Below, piece by piece: positions 1 through 8,621 of a DNA stretch of 64,000 nucleotides. The stretch's first letter is position 1, and each line of letters opens with the position of its first letter. The notes under the pieces were generated by a model. It did not search any database and was not told where the DNA came from. It worked only from the letters and a program-made list of their open reading frames with translations. The stretch is from Paracoccus binzhouensis (lineage in GTDB: Bacteria; Pseudomonadota; Alphaproteobacteria; Rhodobacterales; Rhodobacteraceae). The stretch lies in contig NZ_JAEHFP010000002.1 in NCBI RefSeq assembly GCF_016446475.1, forward strand, positions 98,856 to 162,855. Direction: 5' to 3'. The translations under genes and the position numbers were made by a program.

Positions 1-449
1 AAGAGCGTCGAGACACCGAGGATCAGACCGTCGCGGACCTCGAAATCGTTGAGCACCGAGCGGCTGAACTCGCGCAGAACCGTGCGGGCCGCCAACAGCG
101 CCGCCACGAGGACTCCCGAAGCCGCCGCGAGGAAGGTGTGCTCGATCGACAATGCACCCAGCATGACCACGATCAGCAGCGCAAGGCTGGTGGTCAGACC
201 CGCCTGCCGATCCGGCAGAGACAGATGCGTCACCATGCGCAGGCCGCCGATGACGGCGATGGCGACGGCCAGCATCGGCCACCCTCCGGCAATCTGACTC
301 AGCGCGCCGGTCAGCGAGGCGAGCGCGAAGGTGCGCACGCCTGCCGGGGCGGGGCCTCCGGGCTCTCCTGCATTGCGCTCGCGCTCGATCCCGATCAGTA
401 GGCCGATGCCCAGGGCTTCGAGCAGCAATAAGGCCTGAGAGGTTTCCAA
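1..449 (-). CDS. MgtC/SapB-type (DUF4010-like) membrane protein, 5' part
   Basis: The gene enters from the left edge, so only its N-terminal ~150 residues are visible. They are strongly hydrophobic. Near the start they carry the MgtC-like signature GIGLLIGIERERN followed by GVRTFALASL, the hallmark of the MgtC/SapB and DUF4010 families. These are inner-membrane proteins of uncertain transport or stress role. I placed the start at a TTG (449-447) because it puts the signature about 10 residues from the N-terminus, as usual, with GGTGA a few bases upstream. The frame stays open further upstream, so the start is uncertain. The downstream half lies outside the window. Confidence 0.65.
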   Translation of the reverse strand, partial: METSQALLLLEALGIGLLIGIERERNAGEPGGPAPAGVRTFALASLTGALSQIAGGWPMLAVAIAVIGGLRMVTHLSLPDRQAGLTTSLALLIVVMLGALSIEHTFLAAASGVLVAALLAARTVLREFSRSVLNDFEVRDGLILGVSTL

Positions 450-655
450 GTTAATTTCACCATTTGTTGCCGCATCCAGCAAAACGACTGGTCGCGCGGT
501 AGGCGGTTCATACTGCTGCCGCAGCAACGGCCCCACCTTGAACCTTGGGCAATGCCGTTTGGCAACGGACTTCTGTCCATGAGAGGAGAATTCTTACCGC
601 GCGCGAACGGTCGTGGCCCATCTGAGTGCCGAGCAGTCGGCGTTCATGCAAGCCA

Positions 656-1048
656 TCACCGCATGCGCTCGGCGAACGCCAAGGCCGGAGCAGGGCCGTC
701 GACAATACAATGGGCAAAGTGAGCGTCGAGGGTGGCATCGTGGCCCGCGAGCTCAAGCCCGGTCTGCCGAACGACAAGCAGCACGAGCTCGCGGCCGAGC
801 GGAAGCCAGGGGTGCGGCCCGAAACTGCCCTCGCTCGCGATCGCCACGCGCGCATTCGGGCCATGCTCGAAGGCCGCGGCGATCTTGCCGAGCGCGGCGT
901 CAAGCTGCGTCCCGGTCCGCTCGATCTCACGGGTGAAGGTCCCGAACCGGTCGGTGTCAAAGCTCGTTAGCACAATGCAGTCGAGGCCCAGCGCCTCGGT
1001 GAGCAACGGGGAAATTGCGCGTTCCTCGCCGCGCATGGTGGCGATCAC
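656..1048 (-). pseudogene. Truncated DUF6671-like gene
   Basis: The 130-residue reading frame carries features I associate with DUF6671: a GEERAISPLL-type N-terminus, DTDRFGTFTREIERTGT and the ASEGSFGPHP motif. Family members are normally around twice this length, with a cysteine-rich C-terminal half. Here the frame stops at 656. A +1 frame continues with AHAVMACMNAD, which resembles the next family block, and then stops at about position 586. I read this as a frameshifted, 3'-truncated remnant. The start is a GTG at 1048, but the frame is open upstream and family members often start earlier. The biochemical role of the family is unknown. Confidence 0.5.
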
Positions 1049-1415
1049 CGCCCGCCCGCCGGGCGGATCGGCGGGTCCGTGGGACGGAGTCCGCGCGAGT
1101 CGGAGGGACGAATAGGCATCGTCTGCATCAACCCGTGAATAAAACGAAACTGCGCACGGTGCCTGACTGATTTATTGACCTAAATCTGGAGTACCGTTTT
1201 AAAATGTACGCTTTCGGGTCGCGATCAGCAAGCGTTTCCGCTGGCGACTGGCAGTCGCCCGTTGCGCGATTTTTTCTTGGAAACGTGCTGCTAATGCTTC
1301 TTTCCAGTTGTGCTAAACCAAAAAACTCCTTACTAGTCAGTCTTGGTCGATCATTTCCATGCACTACGCGACTGGACCATCGGGTGTCGGTGGGTGTGAA
1401 GATTGGACTCAGATC
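1049..1415. other. Intergenic region before the Mrp operon, possible promoter
   Basis: I see no convincing gene in these 367 bases. The A/T content rises locally around 1141-1215. A candidate sigma-70 promoter for the Mrp operon is TTGACC (1175-1180), a 17-base spacer and TTTAAA (1198-1203), which would leave a leader of about 200 bases. The call rests on sequence likeness only. Short frames in both directions here look like chance openings. Confidence 0.3.
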
Positions 1416-1928
1416 ATGCAAGTGCATTCGTCAGTGGCACGCCTCGTCACCTTCTCCCTCTTCTGGCTGGCGCTGACGGGCGGCGTGACGGATGCGCTTT
1501 ACCACGGGGCGCCAGCGGTTCTGCTGGCAACATGGGTTAGCCTGGTGCTGTATCCGGCGACACAACCGGGGATCCGGCTGGGGTGGGCAGTCCTGTACGT
1601 GCCCCACCTCCTGCTCCGCGGCTTCTGGGGGGGGCTGGATGTCGCGCGGAGGGTGCTCGACCCACGTCTGCCGGTCCGGCCCGGGTGGTTCCGGATTCCG
1701 CTCTCAACGAATATCGTCGAGGTGAATGCCGTGCTTGGCGGGGTCGTCAGCGTTCTGCCCGGCTCATTCGCTGCAGGGGTCCGCGGCGGCGCGCTGGAGG
1801 TCCACGTGCTTGACATTGACGATTTCGACACGCGCAGCCTGGAAGCAGAGGAACGCCGCGTGCTTCGCCTGTTCGGTGCCCCTGTCGCCGCCCCGCGCCA
1901 CACCGGAGGGCATCGTGGACACAACTGA
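1416..1928 (+). CDS. mrpE: Mrp-type Na+/H+ antiporter subunit E
   Basis: A 170-residue membrane protein of the MnhE/MrpE family. It shows a hydrophobic N-terminal half followed by the cytoplasmic domain typical of the family, with NIVEVNAVLGG, VSVLPGSF and EVHVLDIDDFD. MrpE is an accessory subunit of the multi-subunit cation/proton antiporter and affects its assembly and activity. I chose the ATG at 1416 because the E-family N-terminus starts there; the frame extends upstream to 1359 without family likeness. It is the first gene of a tight operon, and its end overlaps the GTG start of mrpF by 14 bases. Confidence 0.85.
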   Translation: MQVHSSVARLVTFSLFWLALTGGVTDALYHGAPAVLLATWVSLVLYPATQPGIRLGWAVLYVPHLLLRGFWGGLDVARRVLDPRLPVRPGWFRIPLSTNIVEVNAVLGGVVSVLPGSFAAGVRGGALEVHVLDIDDFDTRSLEAEERRVLRLFGAPVAAPRHTGGHRGHN

Positions 1929-2202
1929 CCATTTCATGCTCGCCGCCATCGCCCTGCTGCTCGCGCTGGCGCTGGCGCTTTTTCGCGCCTGGCACGGACC
2001 ACGGGCGATCGATCACGTGATGGCCGCTCAACTCGTCGCGACCAGCGGGGTCGGCGTGGCGCTGACGCTGGGCGCGGCCAGGGACGACGCATCGATGCTG
2101 GACGCCGCGTTGGTGGCGACGGTGCTAGCGTCGGTGGCAATTCTCGCCTTCGTGCGCGAGCGCCGGAGCACTGGGCGCAAGCCGCGAGAGACACAGCCAT
2201 GA
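1915..2202 (+). CDS. mrpF: Mrp-type antiporter subunit F
   Basis: A 95-residue protein with three hydrophobic stretches and the family core FRAWHGPRAIDHVMAAQLV, as in MnhF/MrpF, a small integral membrane subunit of the Mrp antiporter. The start is a GTG at 1915 with a GGAGG ribosome-binding site at 1905-1909. An upstream-open frame exists, but it lies inside mrpE and lacks a site of this quality. It overlaps mrpE by 14 bases and mrpG by 4, which suggests translational coupling. Confidence 0.85.
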   Translation: MDTTDHFMLAAIALLLALALALFRAWHGPRAIDHVMAAQLVATSGVGVALTLGAARDDASMLDAALVATVLASVAILAFVRERRSTGRKPRETQP

Positions 2203-2498
2203 CCCTCACGGACTACCTCGTACCCGCGCTTCTTTACGTCGGTGTATTCTTCTATGCGGCCGGATCGCTGGGGCTGCTCAGGTTCCAAGATGCCGAATTG
2301 AGGCTGCACGCGCTCACCAAAGCCGACAACGTCGGTCTGGGTTTCGTGGCGCTTGCCGCCGCGTTGCACTGGGGCTCGGTTGCCGCCGCCGTCAAGATCG
2401 CCGCCGTCTGGCTGTTCGCGCTCATGGCCGCCGGAGCGACCGCGCAGCTGATGGCTCGCCGTGCGAAGACTTCGGCCGAGCGGGGCTCCGACGAATGA
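2199..2498 (+). CDS. mrpG: Mrp-type antiporter subunit G
   Basis: A 99-residue MnhG/MrpG family protein with three predicted membrane segments. The family signature is visible as GSLGLLRFQDAELRLHALTKADNVG. MrpG is a small membrane subunit needed for a stable Mrp complex. The ATG start overlaps the mrpF stop by four bases, and the stop overlaps the next start in the same way, so the genes are probably translated in a coupled series. Confidence 0.88.
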   Translation: MTLTDYLVPALLYVGVFFYAAGSLGLLRFQDAELRLHALTKADNVGLGFVALAAALHWGSVAAAVKIAAVWLFALMAAGATAQLMARRAKTSAERGSDE

Positions 2499-3439
2499 CG
2501 CTGGCCTTCGACATGATCCTCTGTCTGATGATCGTCGGCACTGCCGCCGCGGCGCTGCTTATGCGCAACGCGCTGGCGGCGATCGTCTTCTTCATCGTGC
2601 TCGGAAACTTGCTCGGTCTGGCATGGCTCGCGATGGACGCTGTAAATGTCGCGATGGCGGAAATCGCCATCGGAGCGGGCGTCACCGGAGTTCTGCTGAT
2701 CCTAACGCGGCAAAGGCTGATGGCGCTTGGCGACGACCTTGTCAGCGCCGAGATGCCCGGCTGGCTTCGAACCGGTGCACTGGTAGCCTGCGCTGGCTTC
2801 GCGGCACTGATCGGATCCGCAGTTCTGAGTGTCGCGCCCGCCGACGACTTGGGTGGGTCGATCGCCGCGCTGATGCCGGGCCTTGGCATCGAGAACCCGG
2901 TGACTGGCGTGCTTCTGGCCTTTCGCGCCTACGATACCTTATTGGAAGCTTTCGTCCTGCTGGGCGCCCTTGTGGCGGTCTGGTCGCTCGCCCCTCGCGG
3001 TGCTTGGCCGCAGCGGCCCGCGGCGCTGGCACTGGCGGAGAATGGGGGACATGGCGTGGCCGCAGCTTTCGGTCGGCTGCTCTTGCCCCTGGCGCTGGTC
3101 ATGGCGGCCTACCTGGTCTGGGCGGGGTCGGACCTGCCGGGCGGAGCGTTCCAGGCCGGAACCGTGCTGGCGGGCGGTCTGATCATCGCCGCGATCGGCG
3201 GCGCGGTTTCATGGCCGCGCGCCGACGACCGCTACCTCCGCGTGGCTCTGGTGCTTGGCCCGGCGGTCTTTCTCATTATTGGCCTGGCGGGCATCGCCCA
3301 GGGCCGGTTCTTGTTCTATCCGCCAGGCTTCGAGAAGGCCTTGATCGTCGCTATCGAATACAGCCTTGCGCTGTCGATCGGCGTTACCCTCGCGCTGCAG
3401 GTGGCCGGACCGCCGGTGGCGCCCGATCACGAAGGCTGA
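2495..3439 (+). CDS. Fused MbhD-like and MrpB-like antiporter subunit
   Basis: A 314-residue polytopic membrane protein. Residues ~1-80 match the DUF4040/MbhD type of domain, which in canonical systems is part of the MrpA C-terminus: NALAAIVFFIVLGNLLGLAWL and AEIAIGAGVTGVLLI. Residues ~185-305 match the MnhB/MrpB domain, with PGGAFQAGTVLAGGLIIAAIGG. The protein thus joins the MrpA tail to MrpB, while the MrpA channel part is supplied by separate subunits downstream. It overlaps mrpG by four bases and ends eight bases before mrpC. The function is inferred from the Mrp and membrane-bound hydrogenase relatives. Confidence 0.8.
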   Translation: MTLAFDMILCLMIVGTAAAALLMRNALAAIVFFIVLGNLLGLAWLAMDAVNVAMAEIAIGAGVTGVLLILTRQRLMALGDDLVSAEMPGWLRTGALVACAGFAALIGSAVLSVAPADDLGGSIAALMPGLGIENPVTGVLLAFRAYDTLLEAFVLLGALVAVWSLAPRGAWPQRPAALALAENGGHGVAAAFGRLLLPLALVMAAYLVWAGSDLPGGAFQAGTVLAGGLIIAAIGGAVSWPRADDRYLRVALVLGPAVFLIIGLAGIAQGRFLFYPPGFEKALIVAIEYSLALSIGVTLALQVAGPPVAPDHEG

Positions 3440-3446
3440 CCGAGGC

Positions 3447-3767
3447 ATGACGGTGCTCCTGCATCTTTACCCATTGACGGGCGTGGCCTTGGTGGGGCTC
3501 GGCTTTTATGGATTCCTGATCCTGCGCCATCCGCTGCGTCAGATCCTGGCCGTAAACGTGGTTGGCGCAGGGATCTTTCTTGTCTTGGGTGGCCTTGGAC
3601 GCGGGGCTGCCTCGACCGACCCTTTCCCGCAGGCGCTGGTGATCACCGGAATCGTCGTCGCCGTGGCGCTTACTGCCTTCGGCGCGGCGCTGATTCTGCG
3701 TGTGGCCGAGGATGAGCGTGCGCCGGACGACAAGGCGGCGGCCAAGACAACCGACGACCACACATGA
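3447..3767 (+). CDS. mrpC: Mrp-type antiporter subunit C (NuoK-like)
   Basis: A 106-residue protein with three membrane helices, of the MnhC/MrpC family, homologous to complex I subunit NuoK. Recognisable parts are GFYGFLILRHPLRQILAVNVVG and PFPQALVITGIVVAVALTAF. The ATG at 3447 was preferred to upstream in-frame positions, which lie inside the previous gene and do not resemble the family. Four-base overlap with the next gene (ATGA). Confidence 0.87.
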   Translation: MTVLLHLYPLTGVALVGLGFYGFLILRHPLRQILAVNVVGAGIFLVLGGLGRGAASTDPFPQALVITGIVVAVALTAFGAALILRVAEDERAPDDKAAAKTTDDHT

Positions 3768-5221
3768 GCCCGCTCGACCTGCTTGTCGCGGTTCCGCTCG
3801 CCCTAATGATCGCGGCCTTGCTCCTTGGCACCTGGGTGCGCTGGTTACTGCTTACGGCAATCCCGGTCATGGCGGGCCTCACGGTCTGGCTGTTGCTGCT
3901 GCCAGAGGGCTCGGCACATGTGGTCGGCGACTGGAACCTGCCGCTGGGAGTTCAATTGCGCGCGGATGGGGTTGCACAGCTGATGGTGGGCGCCATGGCT
4001 GCCTGCGCCTCGATTGTTGGACTGTATGCGCTTCATGAATTCGCACCTGGCCCGGACCGATCGGAAACCGCCCACGGCTATGCCTTCTGGCCGCTCTTCT
4101 ACCTGTTGTGGGGCGGAGCGAATGCCGGGTTCCTGAGCACCGATCTCTTTAACCTTTACATCGCGTTGGAGATGGTCAGCCTGGCGGCGGTGGCGATGGC
4201 GGCGATGGGCTCGTTGCGCGCGGCCTTGCGCTATTTCGTGATCGCTCTGGTCGGTTCACTGGCCTACCTGCTGGGCGTGGCCCTCCTGTTCGCGAATTAT
4301 GCGACGGTGGATGTGACGCTCCTGGCCGAGATGGCGCGGCCTGACCTCGCGACCAAGACGGCGCTCGCGGTGATGACGGCGGGGCTGCTGATCAAGGCGG
4401 CGGTCTTTCCACTGCACGGCTGGCTGCCGCCGGCGCATGCAGCAGCACCCGCCCCCGCCAGCGCCCTGCTTTCGGCGATCGTCGTGAAGGTGGGCTTCGT
4501 GATCCTGCTGCGCCTGTGGTTCGAGGCATTCCCGGCCATCGTCGCTCCTGCAGGGCTGGAGGTGCTCGGCTGGCTCGGTGCGCTGGCAGTCCTTTACGGC
4601 TCGGTTCAGGCGATCCGGCAGGACAGCCTGAAGGCCCTCGTGGCTTATTCGACCGTGGCGCAAATCGGCTATCTCCTGCTGGCCTTCCCTCTGGTCGCGA
4701 CTGCGGCAGGGAGCGGCGGGGCTTGGGCCGGGATGACGATCCACGCGATTGCCCACATGCTTGCCAAGGCGGCGATGTTCCTTGCCGCGGGTTTGATGCT
4801 CAAGGCCGTCAACGGCCACCGTCTCAAAGACCTTCACGGGCTTGCGCGGGCGATGCCGTTGACCGTTGCGGCATTCGGGCTGGCTGCGGTGTCGCTGATG
4901 GGCCTGCCGCCTTCGGCCGGCTTTATCGCGAAATTTCTCCTGCTCGAGGCCGCAGTGGAGCAGGGCGCCGTGTTCGCCGCCGCCGTGCTGATCGTCGGCG
5001 GGTTGATGGCCGCAGTCTACCTATTCAACCCGCTGGCCTGGACCTTCGCCGGCAGCGACACGCCAGTGGTCGAGGCGACGGCCCCGCTGCGCACCGCCGC
5101 ACCGCTGGCGTTGGCGCTTCTGGCAGTGTCTCTAGGGTTCGCCGGACAGGCGATGGTCGATGTCGCTGCCAGTGCGACCTCGGCAAGGCTGCCGGCGGCT
5201 GTGGCGGTGGATGTCCGATGA
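3764..5221 (+). CDS. mrpD: Mrp-type proton-conducting subunit, MrpD-like (first copy)
   Basis: A 485-residue member of the proton-conducting membrane transporter family (NuoL/M/N, MrpA/D). Both key polar sites are visible: the TM5 glutamate in LYIALEMVSLA and the TM7 lysine in LLIKAAVFPLHGWLPPAH, followed by APAPASALLSAIVVKVG. It would exchange H+ for Na+ or another cation together with the other subunits in the inner membrane. Its start and stop each overlap a neighbour by four bases. It is the first of three such subunits in a row; the MrpD label comes from its position after mrpC. Confidence 0.87.
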   Translation: MSPLDLLVAVPLALMIAALLLGTWVRWLLLTAIPVMAGLTVWLLLLPEGSAHVVGDWNLPLGVQLRADGVAQLMVGAMAACASIVGLYALHEFAPGPDRSETAHGYAFWPLFYLLWGGANAGFLSTDLFNLYIALEMVSLAAVAMAAMGSLRAALRYFVIALVGSLAYLLGVALLFANYATVDVTLLAEMARPDLATKTALAVMTAGLLIKAAVFPLHGWLPPAHAAAPAPASALLSAIVVKVGFVILLRLWFEAFPAIVAPAGLEVLGWLGALAVLYGSVQAIRQDSLKALVAYSTVAQIGYLLLAFPLVATAAGSGGAWAGMTIHAIAHMLAKAAMFLAAGLMLKAVNGHRLKDLHGLARAMPLTVAAFGLAAVSLMGLPPSAGFIAKFLLLEAAVEQGAVFAAAVLIVGGLMAAVYLFNPLAWTFAGSDTPVVEATAPLRTAAPLALALLAVSLGFAGQAMVDVAASATSARLPAAVAVDVR

Positions 5222-6696
5222 TCCATTTCCTCCCCCTGCTGTTGGTCTTCCTGCCCTTCGTTCCGGCACTGATCAGCTTCGCCCTGCCCGACCGCATGGC
5301 GGTATGGCGCGACGTGACCAACATCAGCTTCGCCCTGATCAAGCTGGGGCTCGTGGGCTTTCTCCTGCTGGCAGCGCGGGAGGGCGTGATCACGGAATGG
5401 CGCTACGAGTTCCTGCCGGGCCACGACTTCATCCTCCGGGCTGATTCAATCGCGCTGCTGTTTGTCACCCTCTCGGCCTTCCTGTGGCTGATCACAACGG
5501 TCTTCGCGATCGGCTATTTTGGGCGCGGCCCTCACCTCGCGCGCTTTTTCGGGTTCTTCAACCTCTGCGTCCTGGCTGCGACCGGCGTGGCCATGTCGGG
5601 CACTACGATCACGTTCTTCCTGTTCTACGAGCTCCTGACGTTGGCGACGTGGCCGCTGGTCGTCCACCGGGGTGACGAGAAGTCTCTACGCGCGGGGCGC
5701 ATCTACCTGATCTACACCCTGGCTGGCAGCGCCGCCTATCTGGCGGGCATCGTCTGGCTGAGTTCGCTCGTAGGCAGGGTCGAGTTCACTGCGCCGCCTG
5801 ACCTATCCGGTATTCCGCGGCTCGAGCTCACGCTAATCTTCATCCTTTGTATCGGCGGGCTTGGGGTCAAGGCGGCGCTCATCCCGTTTCACGGATGGTT
5901 GCCCGAGGCCATGGCAGCACCCGCGCCGGTCAGCGCGCTTCTGCACGCCGTGGCCGTGGTCAAGGCCGGCGCCTTCGGGATATTGAGGATTATCTACGAC
6001 GTCTTCGGCATCGAGACGGTCTCGGATCTCGGTCTCGCCACGCCGCTCGCCATGCTGGCCGGGGCGACGATCCTCTACGGGTCGTTCCGCGCCCTGATGC
6101 AGAATGACATCAAGAAGCGGCTCGCCTATTCGACGGTAAGCCAAGTCAGCTACATCATTCTCGGCGCCAGCCTGATCGGTCCCTTCGCCATCATCGGGGC
6201 GTTGGTGCATCTAGTGCATCAGGGGATCATGAAGATCACCCTGTTCATGTGCGCGGGCACACTGGCCAACCGGATGGGGATAAAGTCGGTGACGGATCTC
6301 GACGGCGCCGGGCGGGCGATGCCGGTGACGATGGCGGCATTCAGCATCGGTGCGCTTGGCATGATCGGCATTCCGCCGACCGCAGGCTTCATCTCGAAAT
6401 GGTACCTGGGATTGGGCGGGCTGCAATCTGACGCGCGATGGGTCATCGCTGTGCTGGCGGGATCGTCGCTTCTGAACGCACTCTACTTCCTGCCGCTTCT
6501 CTATCGCGCCTACCTGCTTCCACCACCCGAAGGCCGGTTGCCGGTGCGGGAACTGGACGGCACCTGGAATCGGATGCTGGTCCTCCCTGCCGCGTTGACC
6601 GGCCTGACAGTGCTTGCAGCCGGACTCTTTGCGACTTTCCCGCTCAGCCCCCTGAGCTGGGCCGTGCTGATCGCAGAGAGGGGATACCTGAAATGA
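5218..6696 (+). CDS. Mrp-type proton-conducting subunit (second copy)
   Basis: A 492-residue proton-conducting transporter subunit. It keeps the TM5 glutamate in FLFYELLTLATWPLVV and the TM7 lysine in GVKAALIPFHGWLPEAM, then APAPVSALLHAVAVVKAG. The start is the ATG at 5218, overlapping the preceding stop; the upstream extension of the frame is only the shadow of that gene. It probably supplies one of the channel units that MrpA provides in canonical seven-gene operons. Confidence 0.85.
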   Translation: MIHFLPLLLVFLPFVPALISFALPDRMAVWRDVTNISFALIKLGLVGFLLLAAREGVITEWRYEFLPGHDFILRADSIALLFVTLSAFLWLITTVFAIGYFGRGPHLARFFGFFNLCVLAATGVAMSGTTITFFLFYELLTLATWPLVVHRGDEKSLRAGRIYLIYTLAGSAAYLAGIVWLSSLVGRVEFTAPPDLSGIPRLELTLIFILCIGGLGVKAALIPFHGWLPEAMAAPAPVSALLHAVAVVKAGAFGILRIIYDVFGIETVSDLGLATPLAMLAGATILYGSFRALMQNDIKKRLAYSTVSQVSYIILGASLIGPFAIIGALVHLVHQGIMKITLFMCAGTLANRMGIKSVTDLDGAGRAMPVTMAAFSIGALGMIGIPPTAGFISKWYLGLGGLQSDARWVIAVLAGSSLLNALYFLPLLYRAYLLPPPEGRLPVRELDGTWNRMLVLPAALTGLTVLAAGLFATFPLSPLSWAVLIAERGYLK

Positions 6697-8381
6697 CAAC
6701 CGAAGCCACCCTTCTGCTGCCGTTCGTGATCCTCTGGCCGCTCCTTCTAGGTGTCCTGTGCCTAGTGCCGAAACTTGGGCCGAGGATGCTGCCGACGCTG
6801 CCGCTCGGGCCGCTACCGGCACTCGCCGCCGTGTTACTGGCGCCGCGAGACGACACCTTCAGCGTGAGATGGATCCTGCTCGACGGCGGGCTACGACTGA
6901 CAGACACGGGCGCGATGTTCCTGGGCGGTGCCGGGCTGGTATGGCTCTGCGCCGGGGTCTATGCCCTGCGCTACATGCGCGGCGATCCGCGGGCTCCAAC
7001 TTTCGTACTGTTTTGGATGCTTGTCCTTGCCGGAAATCTGGGGGTATTCTTGGCGGCGGATCTAGCAAGCTTCTACGTCTACTTCGCGCTGGTGTCGCTG
7101 GCTGCCTATCCGCTCGTGATCCATGATCGCAAGCCAGCCTCAATGTGGGCCGGGGCAGTCTACATCATCCTTGCGGTGATCGGTGAGACGGCGTTGCTGG
7201 CAGGGTTCCTGATGGCCGTCGAGGCGGCGGGGGGAACCACCCTTATCGACAAAGTCCGCGTGAGCCTTGCCGCTCCAACGGCCGATCCTTTGGTCCAGTG
7301 GCTGCTGATCGCGGGATTCGGCATCAAGGCGGGTCTGGTGCCGCTGCATGTCTGGCTTCCGGTGGCGCATCCGGCGGCGCCGGTTCCAGCCTCGGCGGTG
7401 CTGTCGGGCGCCATTGTCAAGGCAGGTGTTTTCGGACTGGTAACATTTTTGCCGTGGGGTCAGGCGTGGCCGGTCAGCGGGACTGTGCTTGCCCTTGCTG
7501 CGTTCACCGGGCTATTCGCAGCGGCACTTTACGGCGCGATGCAGCGCGATCCCAAGACCGTGCTGGCCTATTCAACCGTCAGCCAAATGGGGCTCCTGAT
7601 GGGCGCGATGGGCGCGGCGCTGGCGGCGGGCCTGCCGGCTGTCTCGGTGCTCCCGGCGGTGTCGCTTTATGCACTGCACCATGGGCTCGCAAAGGGGGCG
7701 CTGTTTCTGGGCGTCGGCGTCGCCGGCAAGGCGCGTGGCGCGTCGCGGGTTTTGGTCATCGCGGTCCTTGCACTGGTCGCCTTGTCGATCGCCGGGCTGC
7801 CTTTCACCGCCGGGGCCTTGGCGAAATCGGCGATCAAGGGCCCTGCGGGCGACTTTGGCGCGACGTTAGTCGGCCTCTCCGCGCTAACGTCGGGGCTTCT
7901 GCTTGCGCGCTTTCTGTTTACTCTGCCCAAGGCTGAAACGGCAGATCGCCCCCCCGGTCTCATGGTCGTGCCGATGGTGACGCTGGCCGCCGCTGCGCTC
8001 GCCCTGCCGTGGTATCTCTATACTCCGGTGATGGGCATGGCGCCCTACGGGACGATCGACCTACTAGCGCTCAGCGCCAGCGCCTGGCCCCTCGGGCTCG
8101 CAGCGGTTCTCGTCATCGCCGCGGTGGGAACCGGATTGCGCGCCCCGTCGCTCCCCGAAGGCGACCTGCTCGGAGTGGTCGCGAGGTTCAGCGCCCGTGC
8201 GGCCGCTGCAACTCAAGCCGCCGTATCGGCGGGCGGGTCAGAGAAGCCGGTCGAGAAAGGAAAGACCTTACCGGTGATCGCTGAGGGGCTGGAACGGCTG
8301 GAGCGGTTGATCAACGACCACGCGGCGACCTCGGTCACCCTGATTCTCGTCGCGTTGGGCCTATTCGCCGCGCTTGCCTGA
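6693..8381 (+). CDS. Mrp-type proton-conducting subunit (third copy, TM5 Glu replaced)
   Basis: A 562-residue member of the same family, last gene of the operon. The TM7 lysine is present (FGIKAGLVPLHVWLPVAH, then PVPASAVLSGAIVKAG), but aligning FYVYFALVSLAAYPLV with FLFYELLTLATWPLVV of the previous subunit puts alanine where the TM5 glutamate should be. The C-terminus has a long hydrophilic stretch (~residues 490-535) and a final hydrophobic helix. The ATG at 6693 overlaps the preceding stop by four bases. The missing glutamate suggests an altered or structural role. Confidence 0.83.
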   Translation: MTTEATLLLPFVILWPLLLGVLCLVPKLGPRMLPTLPLGPLPALAAVLLAPRDDTFSVRWILLDGGLRLTDTGAMFLGGAGLVWLCAGVYALRYMRGDPRAPTFVLFWMLVLAGNLGVFLAADLASFYVYFALVSLAAYPLVIHDRKPASMWAGAVYIILAVIGETALLAGFLMAVEAAGGTTLIDKVRVSLAAPTADPLVQWLLIAGFGIKAGLVPLHVWLPVAHPAAPVPASAVLSGAIVKAGVFGLVTFLPWGQAWPVSGTVLALAAFTGLFAAALYGAMQRDPKTVLAYSTVSQMGLLMGAMGAALAAGLPAVSVLPAVSLYALHHGLAKGALFLGVGVAGKARGASRVLVIAVLALVALSIAGLPFTAGALAKSAIKGPAGDFGATLVGLSALTSGLLLARFLFTLPKAETADRPPGLMVVPMVTLAAAALALPWYLYTPVMGMAPYGTIDLLALSASAWPLGLAAVLVIAAVGTGLRAPSLPEGDLLGVVARFSARAAAATQAAVSAGGSEKPVEKGKTLPVIAEGLERLERLINDHAATSVTLILVALGLFAALA

Positions 8382-8621
8382 CGGCCCGCCAGCCGCCCCG
8401 CCCCGGGCCAGATGCACCGGAATTGGAAGGTGTCGCCGCAGACAGCGGAGTACTCTTCTGGAGTGGCCGTTCGTCATGTCGTTGCGCTGTTCCATGCCCG
8501 CAGGCCGGGCGGTACGACAGATCGACGGCAGGAACAGGCAGACCGCGCGGTCGACAGCGCCGTAGCGCAAAGCCGTCCGCATCCACGGGCTGGCGGCCAA
8601 ACCGGTTAGGAGCGCGGCCAT
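8361..8621 (-). CDS. Small phage membrane protein, probably degraded
   Basis: An 86-residue frame whose ATG (8621) shares a base with the stop of the upstream endolysin gene (TGATG), the usual coupling in this cluster. Its first half, with ALLTGLAASPWMRTALRYGA and LFLPSICRTARPAG, resembles small single-helix proteins that follow the endolysin in related prophages. The expected hydrophobic helix is broken by D, R and C residues and the C-terminal half looks unrelated, so the gene may be decayed where the prophage meets host DNA. It overlaps the end of the Mrp operon on the other strand by about 20 bases. No function can be given. Confidence 0.4.
   Translation of the reverse strand: MAALLTGLAASPWMRTALRYGAVDRAVCLFLPSICRTARPAGMEQRNDMTNGHSRRVLRCLRRHLPIPVHLARGGAAGGPSGKRGE

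Noticed and set aside
1128..1427. Minus-strand frame of 99 codons before the Mrp operon
   Set aside because: Overlaps the likely promoter and start of mrpE and has no protein-like pattern.
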